Below, piece after piece: positions 41,660-51,020 of a stretch of 64,000 nt of DNA; position 1 is the stretch's first letter, and the number at the start of each line of letters is the position of its first letter. The translations under genes were made by a program, and so were the position numbers. The stretch is from Pseudomonas sp. Irchel s3f7 (GTDB taxonomy: Bacteria > Pseudomonadota > Gammaproteobacteria > Pseudomonadales > Pseudomonadaceae): positions 1 to 64,000 of the forward strand of contig NZ_FYDO01000017.1 in assembly GCF_900187615.1 (NCBI RefSeq). The letters are read 5' to 3'. The notes below the pieces were generated by a model, which saw nothing but the letters and a program-made list of their open reading frames with translations, had not been told where the DNA came from and searched no databases.

Positions 41660-43861
41660 ATGACTTCCAAAAACAACCCGGCCACTGCGCTATCCGATCT
41701 GACCTTGAGCCCCGCGGCCAACAGCCCGTCGTCACTGAAGCCATTGATCCCTGCTCGTCCATTGTCGACCCAGCAGTATCTGTATTTCACCGAAACCAAC
41801 ACCGACCGCATTCTCGATAACCTCGACGGCCTGCGCGACATGGTGTTCCCGCGTCCACCGCACCTGGAAAGCGACAGCGAACACCACAGCGACCAGGAAT
41901 TCCCGTCGGTGTGCCTGATCGGCCTGGGCCGCTGCGGCTCGAACATTGCGCTGGATGTCGCGGAGCTGGTGTACAACGCGCGCAAGTTCTACCTCAACGA
42001 ATTCAACAACGAAGATCGCCTGTCGCCGGACAAGCGTTTTGCCGAAAAGGGCTACAGCCCGGCCCAATGGATTCGCAACAACCTGCGCCTGGGGCCGAAC
42101 AAGGCTACCAAACCGGTGTTTCTGGTCGAGCCGCTGGTGATGCTCGGTGACCTGGACAAGGACATCGCCGGGCGTATCCGCTTCTCGCGCAAGGGCGAAA
42201 AAAGCGGCTTCCTGCGCGACTACAGCAAAATGAAAATCATGGACTTGTCGGAAGTCCACGCCGGTGGCGCCGGTAACGCGCCGATCCTCGGTCAGTACCT
42301 GGCCAAGATCATCCTGAACAAGGACACCCAGCGTTTCTCCAGCCCGGACTGGAAGATGATTCACTCGTACCTGATCGACAGCTGTGGCATCAAGGCCAAC
42401 CAGTCGCGCCTGTATTTCTCGATTTTCAGTGCCGGCGGCGGTACGGGTTCGGGCATGGCTTCGGAATTCGGCCTGGCCCAGCAGCATTCGTACATGAACA
42501 AGACGTTCGACACCAAGCCGATGGACGAACATGACGGCAAGAGCGGCCATTCGTTCGTGTTCGAGCCGATCTTCACCAGCGGTATCTGCGTGCTGCCGAA
42601 CATTTCCGACCACCGCAGCGAAATGTCCGAAGCCCTGCACATCAACGCCGGTCGACTGTTGTGCAAATACCTGTCGGAAGAGTGGGACTTCTCATACAAC
42701 TTCGCCAACGAAGACAGCAGCGAAGCCAGCGTCATGGGCCGTATCCGCCCATGGAACGCAATGATGCTGATCTCCAACGACATCATGCGTTACGCCGAAG
42801 AGAACGATGACGGCAACATCCAGAACATTGACGTCAATGCCATGGAAAAGCACGCCAACCAGTACATCTCGCAGCAGATCTTCAACATTCTGACGGCGCA
42901 GGCGGTCACGACTGACTACGACCAGAACTACTTCCGTCGCGCCGGCATCGACATCGGCGAAACCATTCGCCTGGACGCCAACGACCTGTTCATGAGCCTG
43001 GCCGGTCCGGTGGCAATTGCCTACGCCGAATCCGTGGTGCCGGAAACGCCGCAGCCGAGCAACGACAAGTTCAAAGTCTTCGAGAAAGAACCGCAGCGCC
43101 TGAACATCGACGACCTGTTCTTCCGCTCGATCGACCTGCCGCACTTCAATAAAGTCACCCAGGCCATCGAAGGCATCAGCCTGCTGCCGATCGAGTCCAA
43201 GCGCTATCGTGCGTCGCTAGAGCAATACAAGAACTCCGGCTACGACGCCGCTGCACTGCATGACCTGCATTTCTTCAAGAATTGCTCGTCGGTGGTGTCG
43301 ATCGTTTCGTTGCCGAAGGACTACAAGCTGTCCTACATGGACCTGAACCGGTTGAAGACCCACCTCAACAGCCTGTTTCCCAACACCACGCTCAAGCGTT
43401 ATGCGCTGGTGATCGGTGCCTCGGCCAACCTGTCGCTGACCACCCTGATCGCCAAGAGCCCGTGCCTGTCGGACGACTTCCTGACGCTGATCGTGGCGTT
43501 CATCAAGCGTTGCTTCGCGAAGAATCCGTACCGTTTCGATGACACCCTCGACAACTCGATCCTCGACTTCATCATCAACGAAGATTTCGACGAGGACCTG
43601 ATCGACGATTTGCTCAACGAATTCGAGAACCCGGCGAAGATCCTCGACACCAACTGGTACGCGATCAAGCCGATGTACGAGAAGAAGTACCGCGAGCTGA
43701 TCAACGACAAGGACAAGTTCGTTTCGATCAACGACATCCGCCTGTCCCGGGATTGTGTGAAGAAGGCGATCAAGTACCTGCGCGAGATCTACCGTCACCG
43801 GATTGGCAAGACCAAGGTTATTTCGCTGAATAACCATACGGGCAAGACGTTCTCGGCCTGA
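41660..43861 (+). CDS. Large divergent tubulin/FtsZ-superfamily protein
   Basis: The 733-residue protein shows the nucleotide loops of tubulins in order. T1 is LIGLGRCGSN (86-95), a T3-like loop is HAGGAGNAP (200-208), T4 is SAGGGTGSG (257-265), and a T5-like segment is VLPNISDHRSEMSEALHINA (311-330). A T7-like RLDANDL (437-443) keeps the two Asp of the FtsZ NxDxxD catalytic loop. About 290 further residues follow with no known domain. Plain FtsZ is about 390 residues and lacks the 80-residue N-terminal lead. It resembles the chromosomal FtsZ-like families proposed to remodel membranes. Monocistronic. Function unknown. Confidence 0.8.
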   Translation: MTSKNNPATALSDLTLSPAANSPSSLKPLIPARPLSTQQYLYFTETNTDRILDNLDGLRDMVFPRPPHLESDSEHHSDQEFPSVCLIGLGRCGSNIALDVAELVYNARKFYLNEFNNEDRLSPDKRFAEKGYSPAQWIRNNLRLGPNKATKPVFLVEPLVMLGDLDKDIAGRIRFSRKGEKSGFLRDYSKMKIMDLSEVHAGGAGNAPILGQYLAKIILNKDTQRFSSPDWKMIHSYLIDSCGIKANQSRLYFSIFSAGGGTGSGMASEFGLAQQHSYMNKTFDTKPMDEHDGKSGHSFVFEPIFTSGICVLPNISDHRSEMSEALHINAGRLLCKYLSEEWDFSYNFANEDSSEASVMGRIRPWNAMMLISNDIMRYAEENDDGNIQNIDVNAMEKHANQYISQQIFNILTAQAVTTDYDQNYFRRAGIDIGETIRLDANDLFMSLAGPVAIAYAESVVPETPQPSNDKFKVFEKEPQRLNIDDLFFRSIDLPHFNKVTQAIEGISLLPIESKRYRASLEQYKNSGYDAAALHDLHFFKNCSSVVSIVSLPKDYKLSYMDLNRLKTHLNSLFPNTTLKRYALVIGASANLSLTTLIAKSPCLSDDFLTLIVAFIKRCFAKNPYRFDDTLDNSILDFIINEDFDEDLIDDLLNEFENPAKILDTNWYAIKPMYEKKYRELINDKDKFVSINDIRLSRDCVKKAIKYLREIYRHRIGKTKVISLNNHTGKTFSA

Positions 43862-43881
43862 TCCAGAACCGAGTGGCCCCA

Positions 43882-43969
43882 ATCGCCGGCAAGCCAGCTC
43901 CCACAGGTTCGTGGCGTACACATTAATTGTGAACGCTCCGGACATTGTGGGAGCTGGCTTGCCAGCGAT
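43882..43969. repeat. REPIN
   Basis: ATCGCCGGCAAGCCAGCTCC and GGAGCTGGCTTGCCAGCGAT face each other about 40 bp apart, 20 bp after the tubulin-like gene. GAGCTGGCTTGCCAGC class. Confidence 0.88.
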
Positions 43970-44169
43970 GAGGCCCTGAAATTCACTGAAGATTTCAGCC
44001 ATTCCAACACCCGGAAACAATTAAGCAGCCCTTAGGCCGCTCTCTCAACTGTTCCCGTTACGTTTACGTCACCGTGAGGCTGTGGCCTTTCTCCACGGCA
44101 ACGTGCCATCACGCTACTCGGCTACACACTTTCAGCTCGACACGAGGCGCACCAAGAGAGTGCATCGAC
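43970..44169. other. Gene-free stretch after the tubulin-like gene
   Basis: 200 bp with no convincing gene, repeat or promoter. The neighbouring genes converge on it. Confidence 0.5.
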
Positions 44170-44475
44170 TCAATCCTGCGCCCTTTCCTGAATCATAATC
44201 CACGGCGAAACCACGACGGCCCACAGCGGCGGATCACGTTCGAAAAGGTCCAGCGCCCGTGTTTCAGACAGCTTGGCGAGCTGGTCGGCGGCCAGCCAGG
44301 CAGCCACTTTCTCGCCATCATCGGTCGCCATGGCTTCGGCAGCGGCGATCAAATCCAGCTCGGGGTCGACCCACAATAGGGCACCCTTGGCGAAGAACGG
44401 CTCCAACTCCTTCCAGGTAATAGATGCGGTTTCACCAAGCAGCTTGGCATAGAGGGTGCTAGGTTCTTCAGTCAT
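44170..44475 (-). CDS. DUF2288-type conserved protein
   Basis: The ATG at 44475 gives 101 residues, starting MTEEPSTLYAKLLGETASIT. The pattern (WKELEPFFAKGALLWVDPEL, then LDLIAAAEAMATDDGEKVAAWL and ending PPLWAVVVSPWIMIQERA) matches a small gammaproteobacterial family of unknown function. Cytoplasmic, no cysteines. The longer frame to 44544 lacks a ribosome-binding site. Confidence 0.75.
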   Translation of the reverse strand: MTEEPSTLYAKLLGETASITWKELEPFFAKGALLWVDPELDLIAAAEAMATDDGEKVAAWLAADQLAKLSETRALDLFERDPPLWAVVVSPWIMIQERAQD

Positions 44476-44709
44476 GGGTCCGGTCCGGAAAAGAAATCGA
44501 CGCAATGATAACGTCGGTGCTCTGGCAGAAAAACCCTGAAGCAATTTGCATCACTGAATGAAAAGCGCAGGAATGCCAAGGAATGCACGGAATCAGGTTA
44601 TATGCCCGTCAAACCCCCGCCGCAATTCTGACTTTTTCTTTCAAATAAGCGACACCCGCAGATTTTGTCCCCCGGCGCCAGCTTCCCAGGCTGACAATCG
44701 GCGCTCTAC

Positions 44710-44725
44710 ACTGTACCGGTACAGT
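44710..44725. promoter_or_regulatory. Perfect 16-bp palindrome upstream of braC
   Basis: ACTGTACCGGTACAGT is self-complementary and lies 101-116 bp before the braC ATG. It is not a LexA site (CTGT-N6-ACAG instead of N8). Similar palindromes are bound by some GntR/MocR-type regulators. The factor is unknown. Confidence 0.5.
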
Positions 44726-44825
44726 TGCCGAGGGGCTTTTCCGGGGATGTCGTCGATATCTGACCCGGTTCTGCCGCCCCAAGGCGCCAGGACTATAAAA
44801 ACTACAACAGTAAGAGTGGAGCACT

Positions 44826-45953
44826 ATGACTAAGGCTACTAAGCAGATTTCCAAACTGTTTGCCGCTATGGTTCTGGCCGGGGTTGCCAGCCATTCGTTC
44901 GCAGCTGACACCATCAAGATCGGCATCGCCGGCCCTAAAACCGGCCCTGTAGCCCAATACGGCGACATGCAGTTCAGTGGCGCCAAAATGGCCATCGAAC
45001 AAATCAACGCCAAAGGCGGCGTAGACGGCAAGAAACTCGAAGCCGTTGAATACGATGACGCGTGTGATCCAAAACAAGCGGTCGCGGTCGCGAACAAAGT
45101 CGTCAACGACGGCGTCAAGTTCGTGGTGGGTCACCTGTGCTCCAGCTCCACTCAACCGGCTTCTGACATCTACGAAGACGAAGGCGTGATCATGATCACC
45201 CCGGCTGCCACCAGCCCGGACATCACCGCCCGTGGTTACAAATTGGTGTTCCGCACCATCGGTCTGGACAGTGCCCAGGGCCCTGCCGCCGGTAACTACA
45301 TCGCCGACTTCGTGAAACCGAAGATCGTTGCTGTTCTGCACGACAAACAGCAATACGGTGAAGGCATCGCCACTGCCGTGAAGAAAACCCTGGAAGGCAA
45401 AGGCGTGAAAGTCGCCGTGTTCGAAGGCGTCAACGCCGGCGACAAAGACTTCTCGTCGATGATCTCCAAGCTCAAGCAAGCCAACGTCGACTTCGTCTAC
45501 TACGGCGGCTACCACCCGGAGCTGGGCCTGATCCTGCGTCAATCTGCGGAAAAAGGCCTGAAAGCCAAGTTCATGGGTCCGGAAGGCGTGGGTAACGACT
45601 CCATTTCGCAGATCGCCAAGGACGCTTCCGAAGGCCTGCTGGTGACCCTGCCGAAATCCTTCGACCAGGATCCGGCCAACGTCGCCCTGGCTGATGCGTT
45701 CAAAGCCAAGAAAGAAGATCCAAGCGGTCCGTTCGTGTTCCCGGCCTACTCGGCTGTGACCGTGATCGCCGACGGCATCAAGGCTGCCAAGTCCGAAGAC
45801 ACTGCCAAAGTGGCTGAAGCCATCCACGCCGGCACCTTCAAGACCCCTACCGGCGACCTGAGCTTCGACGAGAAGGGCGACCTGAAAGACTTCAAATTCG
45901 TGGTTTACGAGTGGCACTTCGGCAAACCAAAAACTGAAGCCAAACCTCAGTAA
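44826..45953 (+). CDS. braC: Branched-chain amino-acid ABC transporter, periplasmic binding protein
   Basis: The 375-residue protein has a signal peptide (cut after HSFA, residue 26) and a LIVBP fold: IKIGIAGPKTGPVAQYGD, a disulfide pair around DDACDPKQA and GHLCSSSTQ, and VVYEWHFGKPK at the end. It binds Leu, Ile, Val, Ala and Thr in P. aeruginosa. It is followed by a hairpin terminator, which explains higher expression than the membrane parts. A TATAAA is at 44794-44799. Confidence 0.92.
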   Translation: MTKATKQISKLFAAMVLAGVASHSFAADTIKIGIAGPKTGPVAQYGDMQFSGAKMAIEQINAKGGVDGKKLEAVEYDDACDPKQAVAVANKVVNDGVKFVVGHLCSSSTQPASDIYEDEGVIMITPAATSPDITARGYKLVFRTIGLDSAQGPAAGNYIADFVKPKIVAVLHDKQQYGEGIATAVKKTLEGKGVKVAVFEGVNAGDKDFSSMISKLKQANVDFVYYGGYHPELGLILRQSAEKGLKAKFMGPEGVGNDSISQIAKDASEGLLVTLPKSFDQDPANVALADAFKAKKEDPSGPFVFPAYSAVTVIADGIKAAKSEDTAKVAEAIHAGTFKTPTGDLSFDEKGDLKDFKFVVYEWHFGKPKTEAKPQ

Positions 45954-45974
45954 GGCATTGCCTGACTGACTGCC

Positions 45975-46008
45975 AACAAAGCCCACGGCGTGCCGTGGGC
46001 TTTGTTTT
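45975..46008 (+). terminator. Partial terminator between braC and braD
   Basis: AACAAAGCCCACGGC-GT-GCCGTGGGCTTTGTT has a 15-bp stem with a short T-tail. In a transporter operon this position normally allows some read-through to braDEFG. Confidence 0.8.
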
Positions 46009-46186
46009 ACGAACGTATTTGGGCCGCGCTGGCGTGATCCGCCAGTCTCCCCACCTGAAAATCTCAAAACCGTCATCAGCGGTTCGCTGGCAAACCCCGA
46101 ATTCGAAGTGGATGCAGATCCACGGGGCTCGGGCGGGAAAATGACTCCACCAGTGAAATGCGTATCGGGTTTTTAGGAGCGCTGTA

Positions 46187-47110
46187 ATGCCTGACATCTA
46201 TCACTTCTTCCAACAGCTGGTTAATGGCCTGACCATTGGCAGCACGTATGCCCTGATCGCCATCGGCTATACGATGGTTTACGGCATCATTGGAATGATC
46301 AACTTCGCCCACGGCGAGGTGTACATGATCGGTTCCTACGTGGCGTTCATCGCCATCGCCGGGCTGGCCATGCTGGGACTCGACAGTGTTCCGCTGTTGA
46401 TGACCGCCGCTTTCCTCGCCACCATCGTTGTAACCAGTGCCTACGGCTACAGCATCGAACGGATCGCCTACCGCCCCTTGCGCGGCAGCAACCGTCTGAT
46501 CCCGCTGATCTCCGCCATCGGCATGTCGATCTTCCTGCAGAACACCGTTCTGCTGGCGCAAGACTCCAAGGACAAATCCATCCCCAACCTGATTCCGGGC
46601 AACTTTGCCTTTGGGCCAGGTGGCGCACATGAAGTGCTGATTTCCTACATGCAAATCGTGGTGTTCGTGGTGACCCTGATCGCCATGCTCGGCCTGACCC
46701 TGTTCATCTCCCGCTCTCGCCTGGGCCGCGCCTGCCGCGCCTGCGCCGAAGACATCAAGATGGCCAACCTGCTGGGTATCAACACCAACAACATCATCGC
46801 CCTGACCTTCGTCATCGGTGCTGCGCTGGCGGCCATCGCGGCCGTGCTGCTGAGCATGCAATACGGCGTGATCAACCCGAACGCCGGTTTCCTCGTCGGC
46901 CTCAAGGCCTTCACCGCCGCAGTACTGGGCGGCATCGGCAGCATTCCGGGCGCCATGCTCGGCGGGCTGGTACTGGGTGTGGCGGAAGCCTTTGGTGCCG
47001 ATATCTTCGGCGACCAATACAAGGACGTCGTGGCCTTCGGTCTTCTGGTTCTGGTGTTGTTGTTCCGGCCAACCGGCCTGTTGGGCCGTCCGGAGGTTGA
47101 GAAGGTATGA
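46187..47110 (+). CDS. braD: Branched-chain amino-acid ABC transporter permease (LivH type)
   Basis: The 307-residue inner-membrane protein has eight or so helices and the conserved LTIGSTYALIAIGYTMVYGI start plus GRACRACAEDIKMANLLGIN (the ABC-contact loop). It pairs with BraE. Its last four bases overlap the braE start. Confidence 0.92.
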   Translation: MPDIYHFFQQLVNGLTIGSTYALIAIGYTMVYGIIGMINFAHGEVYMIGSYVAFIAIAGLAMLGLDSVPLLMTAAFLATIVVTSAYGYSIERIAYRPLRGSNRLIPLISAIGMSIFLQNTVLLAQDSKDKSIPNLIPGNFAFGPGGAHEVLISYMQIVVFVVTLIAMLGLTLFISRSRLGRACRACAEDIKMANLLGINTNNIIALTFVIGAALAAIAAVLLSMQYGVINPNAGFLVGLKAFTAAVLGGIGSIPGAMLGGLVLGVAEAFGADIFGDQYKDVVAFGLLVLVLLFRPTGLLGRPEVEKV

Positions 47111-48363
47111 CTAGGAATCTTAAACAGGCACTGTTCAGTGCCTTGCTGGTGTGGGCCGTGGCCTACCCGGTACTCGGTCTGAAGCTGACCATCGTCGGCA
47201 TCAACCTCGAAGTTCATGGCACCAGCAACGCCACCCTGATCACCATCGCGGTGTGCTCGGTGTTGATGTTCCTGCGTGTGCTGTTCGATCAACGGATCAG
47301 CTCGGCCTGGCGCTCGTCGCCAGGCATGCCGCTGATTCCGGCCAAGGCCAGCAACTTCCTGACCTTGCCGACCACCCAGCGCTGGATCATCATCGCGTTG
47401 ATCGCCGGTGCCCTGGTCTGGCCGTTCTTCGGCTCCCGCGGTGCGGTGGATATCGCCACGCTGGTGTTGATCTACGTGATGCTCGGCCTCGGCCTGAACA
47501 TCGTGGTCGGTCTGGCCGGTCTGCTTGACCTCGGTTACGTCGGCTTCTATGCCGTCGGCGCCTACAGCTACGCGCTGCTGTCGCACTACTTCGGCTTGAG
47601 CTTCTGGATCTGCCTGCCTATCGCGGGCCTGATGGCGGCCACCTTCGGCTTCCTGCTCGGTTTCCCGGTGCTGCGTCTGCGTGGCGACTACCTGGCGATC
47701 GTGACCCTGGGCTTCGGTGAAATCATCCGTCTGTTCCTGCGTAACCTGACAGACATCACCGGCGGTCCGAACGGCATCAGCAACATCGAGAAGCCAACGT
47801 TCTTCGGCCTGACCTTCGAACGTAAAGCCGCGGAAGGCATGCAAACCTTCCACGAGTACTTCGGCCTGCAATACAACTCGATCAACAAGGTGATCTTCCT
47901 TTACCTCGTTGCGCTGTTCCTGGCACTGGCTGCACTGTTCGTCATCAACCGTTTGCTGCGCATGCCTCTGGGCCGTGCGTGGGAAGCGTTGCGTGAAGAC
48001 GAAATCGCCTGCCGCGCGCTGGGCCTGAACCCGACCCTCATCAAATTGTCTGCCTTCACCCTGGGTGCAAGCTTCGCCGGTTTCGCCGGTAGCTTCTTCG
48101 CCGCCCGTCAGGGTCTGGTGACACCGGAGTCCTTCACCTTCATCGAGTCGGCGATCATTCTCGCCATCGTGGTGCTGGGTGGCATGGGCTCGCAGCTGGG
48201 CGTGATCCTCGCTGCCGTGGTGATGATCCTGCTGCCGGAAATGATGCGTGAGTTCAGTGAGTACCGCATGTTGATGTTCGGTGCCTTGATGGTACTGATG
48301 ATGATCTGGCGCCCTCAGGGTCTGCTGCCCATGCAACGTCCTCACATGGAGCTGCGCAAATGA
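47107..48363 (+). CDS. braE: Branched-chain amino-acid ABC transporter permease (LivM type)
   Basis: The 418-residue permease has an extra N-terminal region of about 100 residues typical of LivM. The core includes LGLNIVVGLAGLLDLGYVGF, LRGDYLAIVTLGFGEI and GRAWEALREDEIACRALGLN. ATGA overlaps at both ends link it to braD and braF. Confidence 0.92.
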   Translation: MTRNLKQALFSALLVWAVAYPVLGLKLTIVGINLEVHGTSNATLITIAVCSVLMFLRVLFDQRISSAWRSSPGMPLIPAKASNFLTLPTTQRWIIIALIAGALVWPFFGSRGAVDIATLVLIYVMLGLGLNIVVGLAGLLDLGYVGFYAVGAYSYALLSHYFGLSFWICLPIAGLMAATFGFLLGFPVLRLRGDYLAIVTLGFGEIIRLFLRNLTDITGGPNGISNIEKPTFFGLTFERKAAEGMQTFHEYFGLQYNSINKVIFLYLVALFLALAALFVINRLLRMPLGRAWEALREDEIACRALGLNPTLIKLSAFTLGASFAGFAGSFFAARQGLVTPESFTFIESAIILAIVVLGGMGSQLGVILAAVVMILLPEMMREFSEYRMLMFGALMVLMMIWRPQGLLPMQRPHMELRK

Positions 48364-49127
48364 GCCGCGAAATCCTTAAAGTAGAAAACCTGAGCATGCG
48401 CTTCGGCGGCTTGCTGGCGGTCAACGGCGTAGCCTTGAGCGTGAAAGAGAAACAAGTGGTTGCTCTGATCGGCCCCAACGGCGCCGGCAAGACCACCGTG
48501 TTCAACTGCCTGACCGGTTTCTACAAACCGAGCGGCGGCAGCATCCTGCTCGACGGCGAGCCGATCGAAGGCCTGCCGGGCCACAAGATCGCCCTCAAAG
48601 GCGTGGTGCGCACCTTCCAGAACGTGCGGTTGTTCAAGGACATGACCGCGGTCGAGAACCTCTTGATCGCTCAGCACCGTCACCTGAACACCAACTTCCT
48701 GTCCGGCCTGTTCAAGACCCCGGCGTTTCGCAAAAGCGAACGCGAGGCCATGGATTTCGCCGAGTTCTGGCTGGACAAGGTCAACCTGCGCGAATTCGCC
48801 AACCGCCCGGCCGGTACTTTGGCTTACGGTCAGCAACGTCGCCTGGAAATTGCCCGCTGCATGATGACCCGTCCGCGGATCCTCATGCTCGACGAACCGG
48901 CCGCCGGCCTGAACCCGAAGGAAACCGAAGACCTCAAGGCGCTGATCAGCATGTTGCGTGAAGAGCACAACGTGACGGTGCTGCTGATCGAACACGACAT
49001 GAAACTGGTCATGAGCATTTCCGACCACATCGTCGTGATCAACCAGGGCACCCCCCTGGCCGATGGCACGCCGGAACAGATCCGCGACAATCCTGAAGTG
49101 ATCAAAGCCTACCTGGGGGAAGCGTAA
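48360..49127 (+). CDS. braF: Branched-chain amino-acid ABC transporter ATPase (LivG type)
   Basis: The 255-residue ATPase has Walker A GPNGAGKTT, an ABC-signature variant LAYGQQRRLEIARCM and Walker B RILMLDEPAAGL, followed by the His switch IEHDMKLVM. It powers transport with BraG. TAA is directly followed by the braG ATG. Confidence 0.93.
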   Translation: MSREILKVENLSMRFGGLLAVNGVALSVKEKQVVALIGPNGAGKTTVFNCLTGFYKPSGGSILLDGEPIEGLPGHKIALKGVVRTFQNVRLFKDMTAVENLLIAQHRHLNTNFLSGLFKTPAFRKSEREAMDFAEFWLDKVNLREFANRPAGTLAYGQQRRLEIARCMMTRPRILMLDEPAAGLNPKETEDLKALISMLREEHNVTVLLIEHDMKLVMSISDHIVVINQGTPLADGTPEQIRDNPEVIKAYLGEA

Positions 49128-49829
49128 ATGCTGCAGTTCGAAAACGTTTCCACCTTCTACGGCAAGATCCAGGCCCTGCACAGCGTCAACGTCGAAGTCC
49201 GCCAGGGCGAGATCGTGACCCTGATCGGCGCCAACGGTGCCGGCAAGTCCACGCTGCTGATGACGCTTTGCGGTTCGCCGCGGGCCCACAGCGGCAGCAT
49301 CCGCTACATGGGTGAGGAACTGGTCGGCCAGGACTCTTCGCATATCATGCGCAAGAGCATTGCGGTGGTGCCGGAAGGTCGTCGGGTGTTTTCCCGCCTG
49401 ACCGTGGAGGAGAACCTGTCCATGGGCGGTTTCTTCACCGCCAAGGGCGACTATCAGGAACAGATGGACAAGGTCCTCGGACTTTTCCCACGCCTGAAAG
49501 AACGCTTCAGCCAACGCGGCGGCACCATGTCCGGCGGCGAACAGCAAATGCTCGCCATCGGCCGTGCGCTGATGAGCAAGCCCAAGCTGTTGCTGCTCGA
49601 CGAGCCATCGTTGGGCCTGGCACCGATCATCATCCAGCAGATCTTCGACATCATCGAACAGCTGCGCAAGGACGGTGTGACGGTGTTCCTGGTCGAGCAG
49701 AACGCCAACCAGGCGCTGAAAATCGCTGACCGCGCCTACGTTCTGGAGAACGGCCGGGTGGTGATGCAAGGCACCGGTGAAGCCCTGCTGACCGACCCGA
49801 AAGTGCGCGAAGCGTACCTCGGCGGTTAA
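49128..49829 (+). CDS. braG: Branched-chain amino-acid ABC transporter ATPase (LivF type)
   Basis: The 233-residue ATPase has Walker A GANGAGKST, signature TMSGGEQQMLAIGRAL and Walker B LLLLDEPSLGL. It is the last gene of braCDEFG, with a strong terminator 15 bp later. Confidence 0.93.
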   Translation: MLQFENVSTFYGKIQALHSVNVEVRQGEIVTLIGANGAGKSTLLMTLCGSPRAHSGSIRYMGEELVGQDSSHIMRKSIAVVPEGRRVFSRLTVEENLSMGGFFTAKGDYQEQMDKVLGLFPRLKERFSQRGGTMSGGEQQMLAIGRALMSKPKLLLLDEPSLGLAPIIIQQIFDIIEQLRKDGVTVFLVEQNANQALKIADRAYVLENGRVVMQGTGEALLTDPKVREAYLGG

Positions 49830-49844
49830 GCCTTTGCGGTAAAC

Positions 49845-49872
49845 AAAAAAACGGCCTTCGGGCCGTTTTTTT
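49845..49872 (+). terminator. Terminator of the bra operon
   Basis: AAAAAAACGGCC-TTCG-GGCCGTTTTTTT: a tetraloop stem with A and T runs, so it can work in both directions. Confidence 0.9.
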
Positions 49873-49909
49873 GTACCCACACACAATTCCGAAAACAATG
49901 AGTAACCCC

Positions 49910-49999
49910 TGCAGGAGCCGGCTTGCTGGCGATTGCGGTGTATCAGTCACCTTCTCTTTTGAATGTTACAACGCCATCGCCAGCAAGCCGGCTCCTACA
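49910..49999. repeat. REPIN
   Basis: TGCAGGAGCCGGCTTGCTGG and CCAGCAAGCCGGCTCCTACA face each other across about 45 bp between braG and the LysR gene, which converge. Confidence 0.88.
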
Positions 50000-50004
50000 A
50001 GGGC

Positions 50005-50913
50005 CTATAGCTTGTCCAGCGCCTCACCACTGCGCTTGAACCACCCAATCAAGTAATCCGCCAGCACCTGCGTACGCTTGGGCAACCCACCTTGATACGC
50101 ATGCACCAGGTACATCGGCATGCTCCGGGTCTGATAATCGCGCAGGAGCCAGCGCAAACGTCCGTCAGCCAATTCCGCCGACAAACAATAAGACGGCAGG
50201 CGCGCAATCCCGGCGCCGGCCAGTGCGGCTTTTTTCAGCAAGTTGTAATGGTTGCTGGCGAACGGTCCCGACACCCGCACCTTCAGCAATTCATGCTGCT
50301 GGTGATACAGCCATTCTTCACGACCGCTGTAGTGACTGTTGAGCAAACAACGATGCTCGGCCAGCGCCTGGGGCGTTTGCGGTTCGCCGTACTGCTCCAG
50401 ATAGGCCGGGCTGGCGCAGGTCATTTCGTGCCACGCCAACAACGGACGCGCCACCAGTCGCTGGTCTATCGCTACGTCCGAGCGGATCGCCAGGTCGAAA
50501 CCGTCGCGGGACAAGTCACGGTAGCTGTTGTTGAGATCCAGCTCGATCTGCACCTCGGGATACTGGGCGGAAAACTCCAGCAACAGGCCATCGAAGAAGG
50601 TTTCTCCCAGCGAAACCGGAACCGTCATACGAATCGGACCCGCCATGTCGTCCTTCAATCGCGCCAATGCCTGACGCGCACGTTCAACCTGCACGACCAA
50701 TGCCTGGGCTTGGGGCAGCAACGCCGCGCCCGCCGCCGTCAGGCTCAAGCGCCGCGTGGTGCGCTGCAGCAGAATCACGGAAAACTGTGCTTCCAGCTGA
50801 CTGATGCGCTTGGACAATTGGCCCTTGCTGCACCCCAATTGCTGCGCCGCCAGGGTAAAACTCCCCGCTTCGATCAACACCGCGAACGCCGCCAGATCAT
50901 CCATTTCGCTCAT
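50005..50913 (-). CDS. LysR-family transcriptional regulator
   Basis: The ATG at 50913 gives 302 residues beginning MSEMDDLAAFAVLIEAGSFT. The helix-turn-helix is AAQQLGCSKGQLSKRISQLE, followed by the linker LLQRTTRRLSLTAAG and a two-lobed effector domain (GPIRMTVPVSLGETFF). It is the CrgA/AaeR-like branch. It is divergent from a short-chain dehydrogenase gene 107 bp away, the usual target arrangement. Confidence 0.88.
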   Translation of the reverse strand: MSEMDDLAAFAVLIEAGSFTLAAQQLGCSKGQLSKRISQLEAQFSVILLQRTTRRLSLTAAGAALLPQAQALVVQVERARQALARLKDDMAGPIRMTVPVSLGETFFDGLLLEFSAQYPEVQIELDLNNSYRDLSRDGFDLAIRSDVAIDQRLVARPLLAWHEMTCASPAYLEQYGEPQTPQALAEHRCLLNSHYSGREEWLYHQQHELLKVRVSGPFASNHYNLLKKAALAGAGIARLPSYCLSAELADGRLRWLLRDYQTRSMPMYLVHAYQGGLPKRTQVLADYLIGWFKRSGEALDKL

Positions 50914-51020
50914 GGATTGTTTCCAATTGAAAACCAAAGGTTGCCTATTAGCGCGCTTATCAGCAGAAAAAACCACTCTAAACTGAGGCCTCGTTCACAC
51001 CCACTTGAGGATCAGCCCCC

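Noticed and set aside
44710..44725. LexA box before braC
   Set aside because: CTGT and ACAG are six bases apart, not eight, so the spacing does not fit LexA.
46645..48345. A 566-codon open frame opposite braD and braE
   Set aside because: Composition typical of antisense frames in GC-rich DNA. The bra genes are certain.
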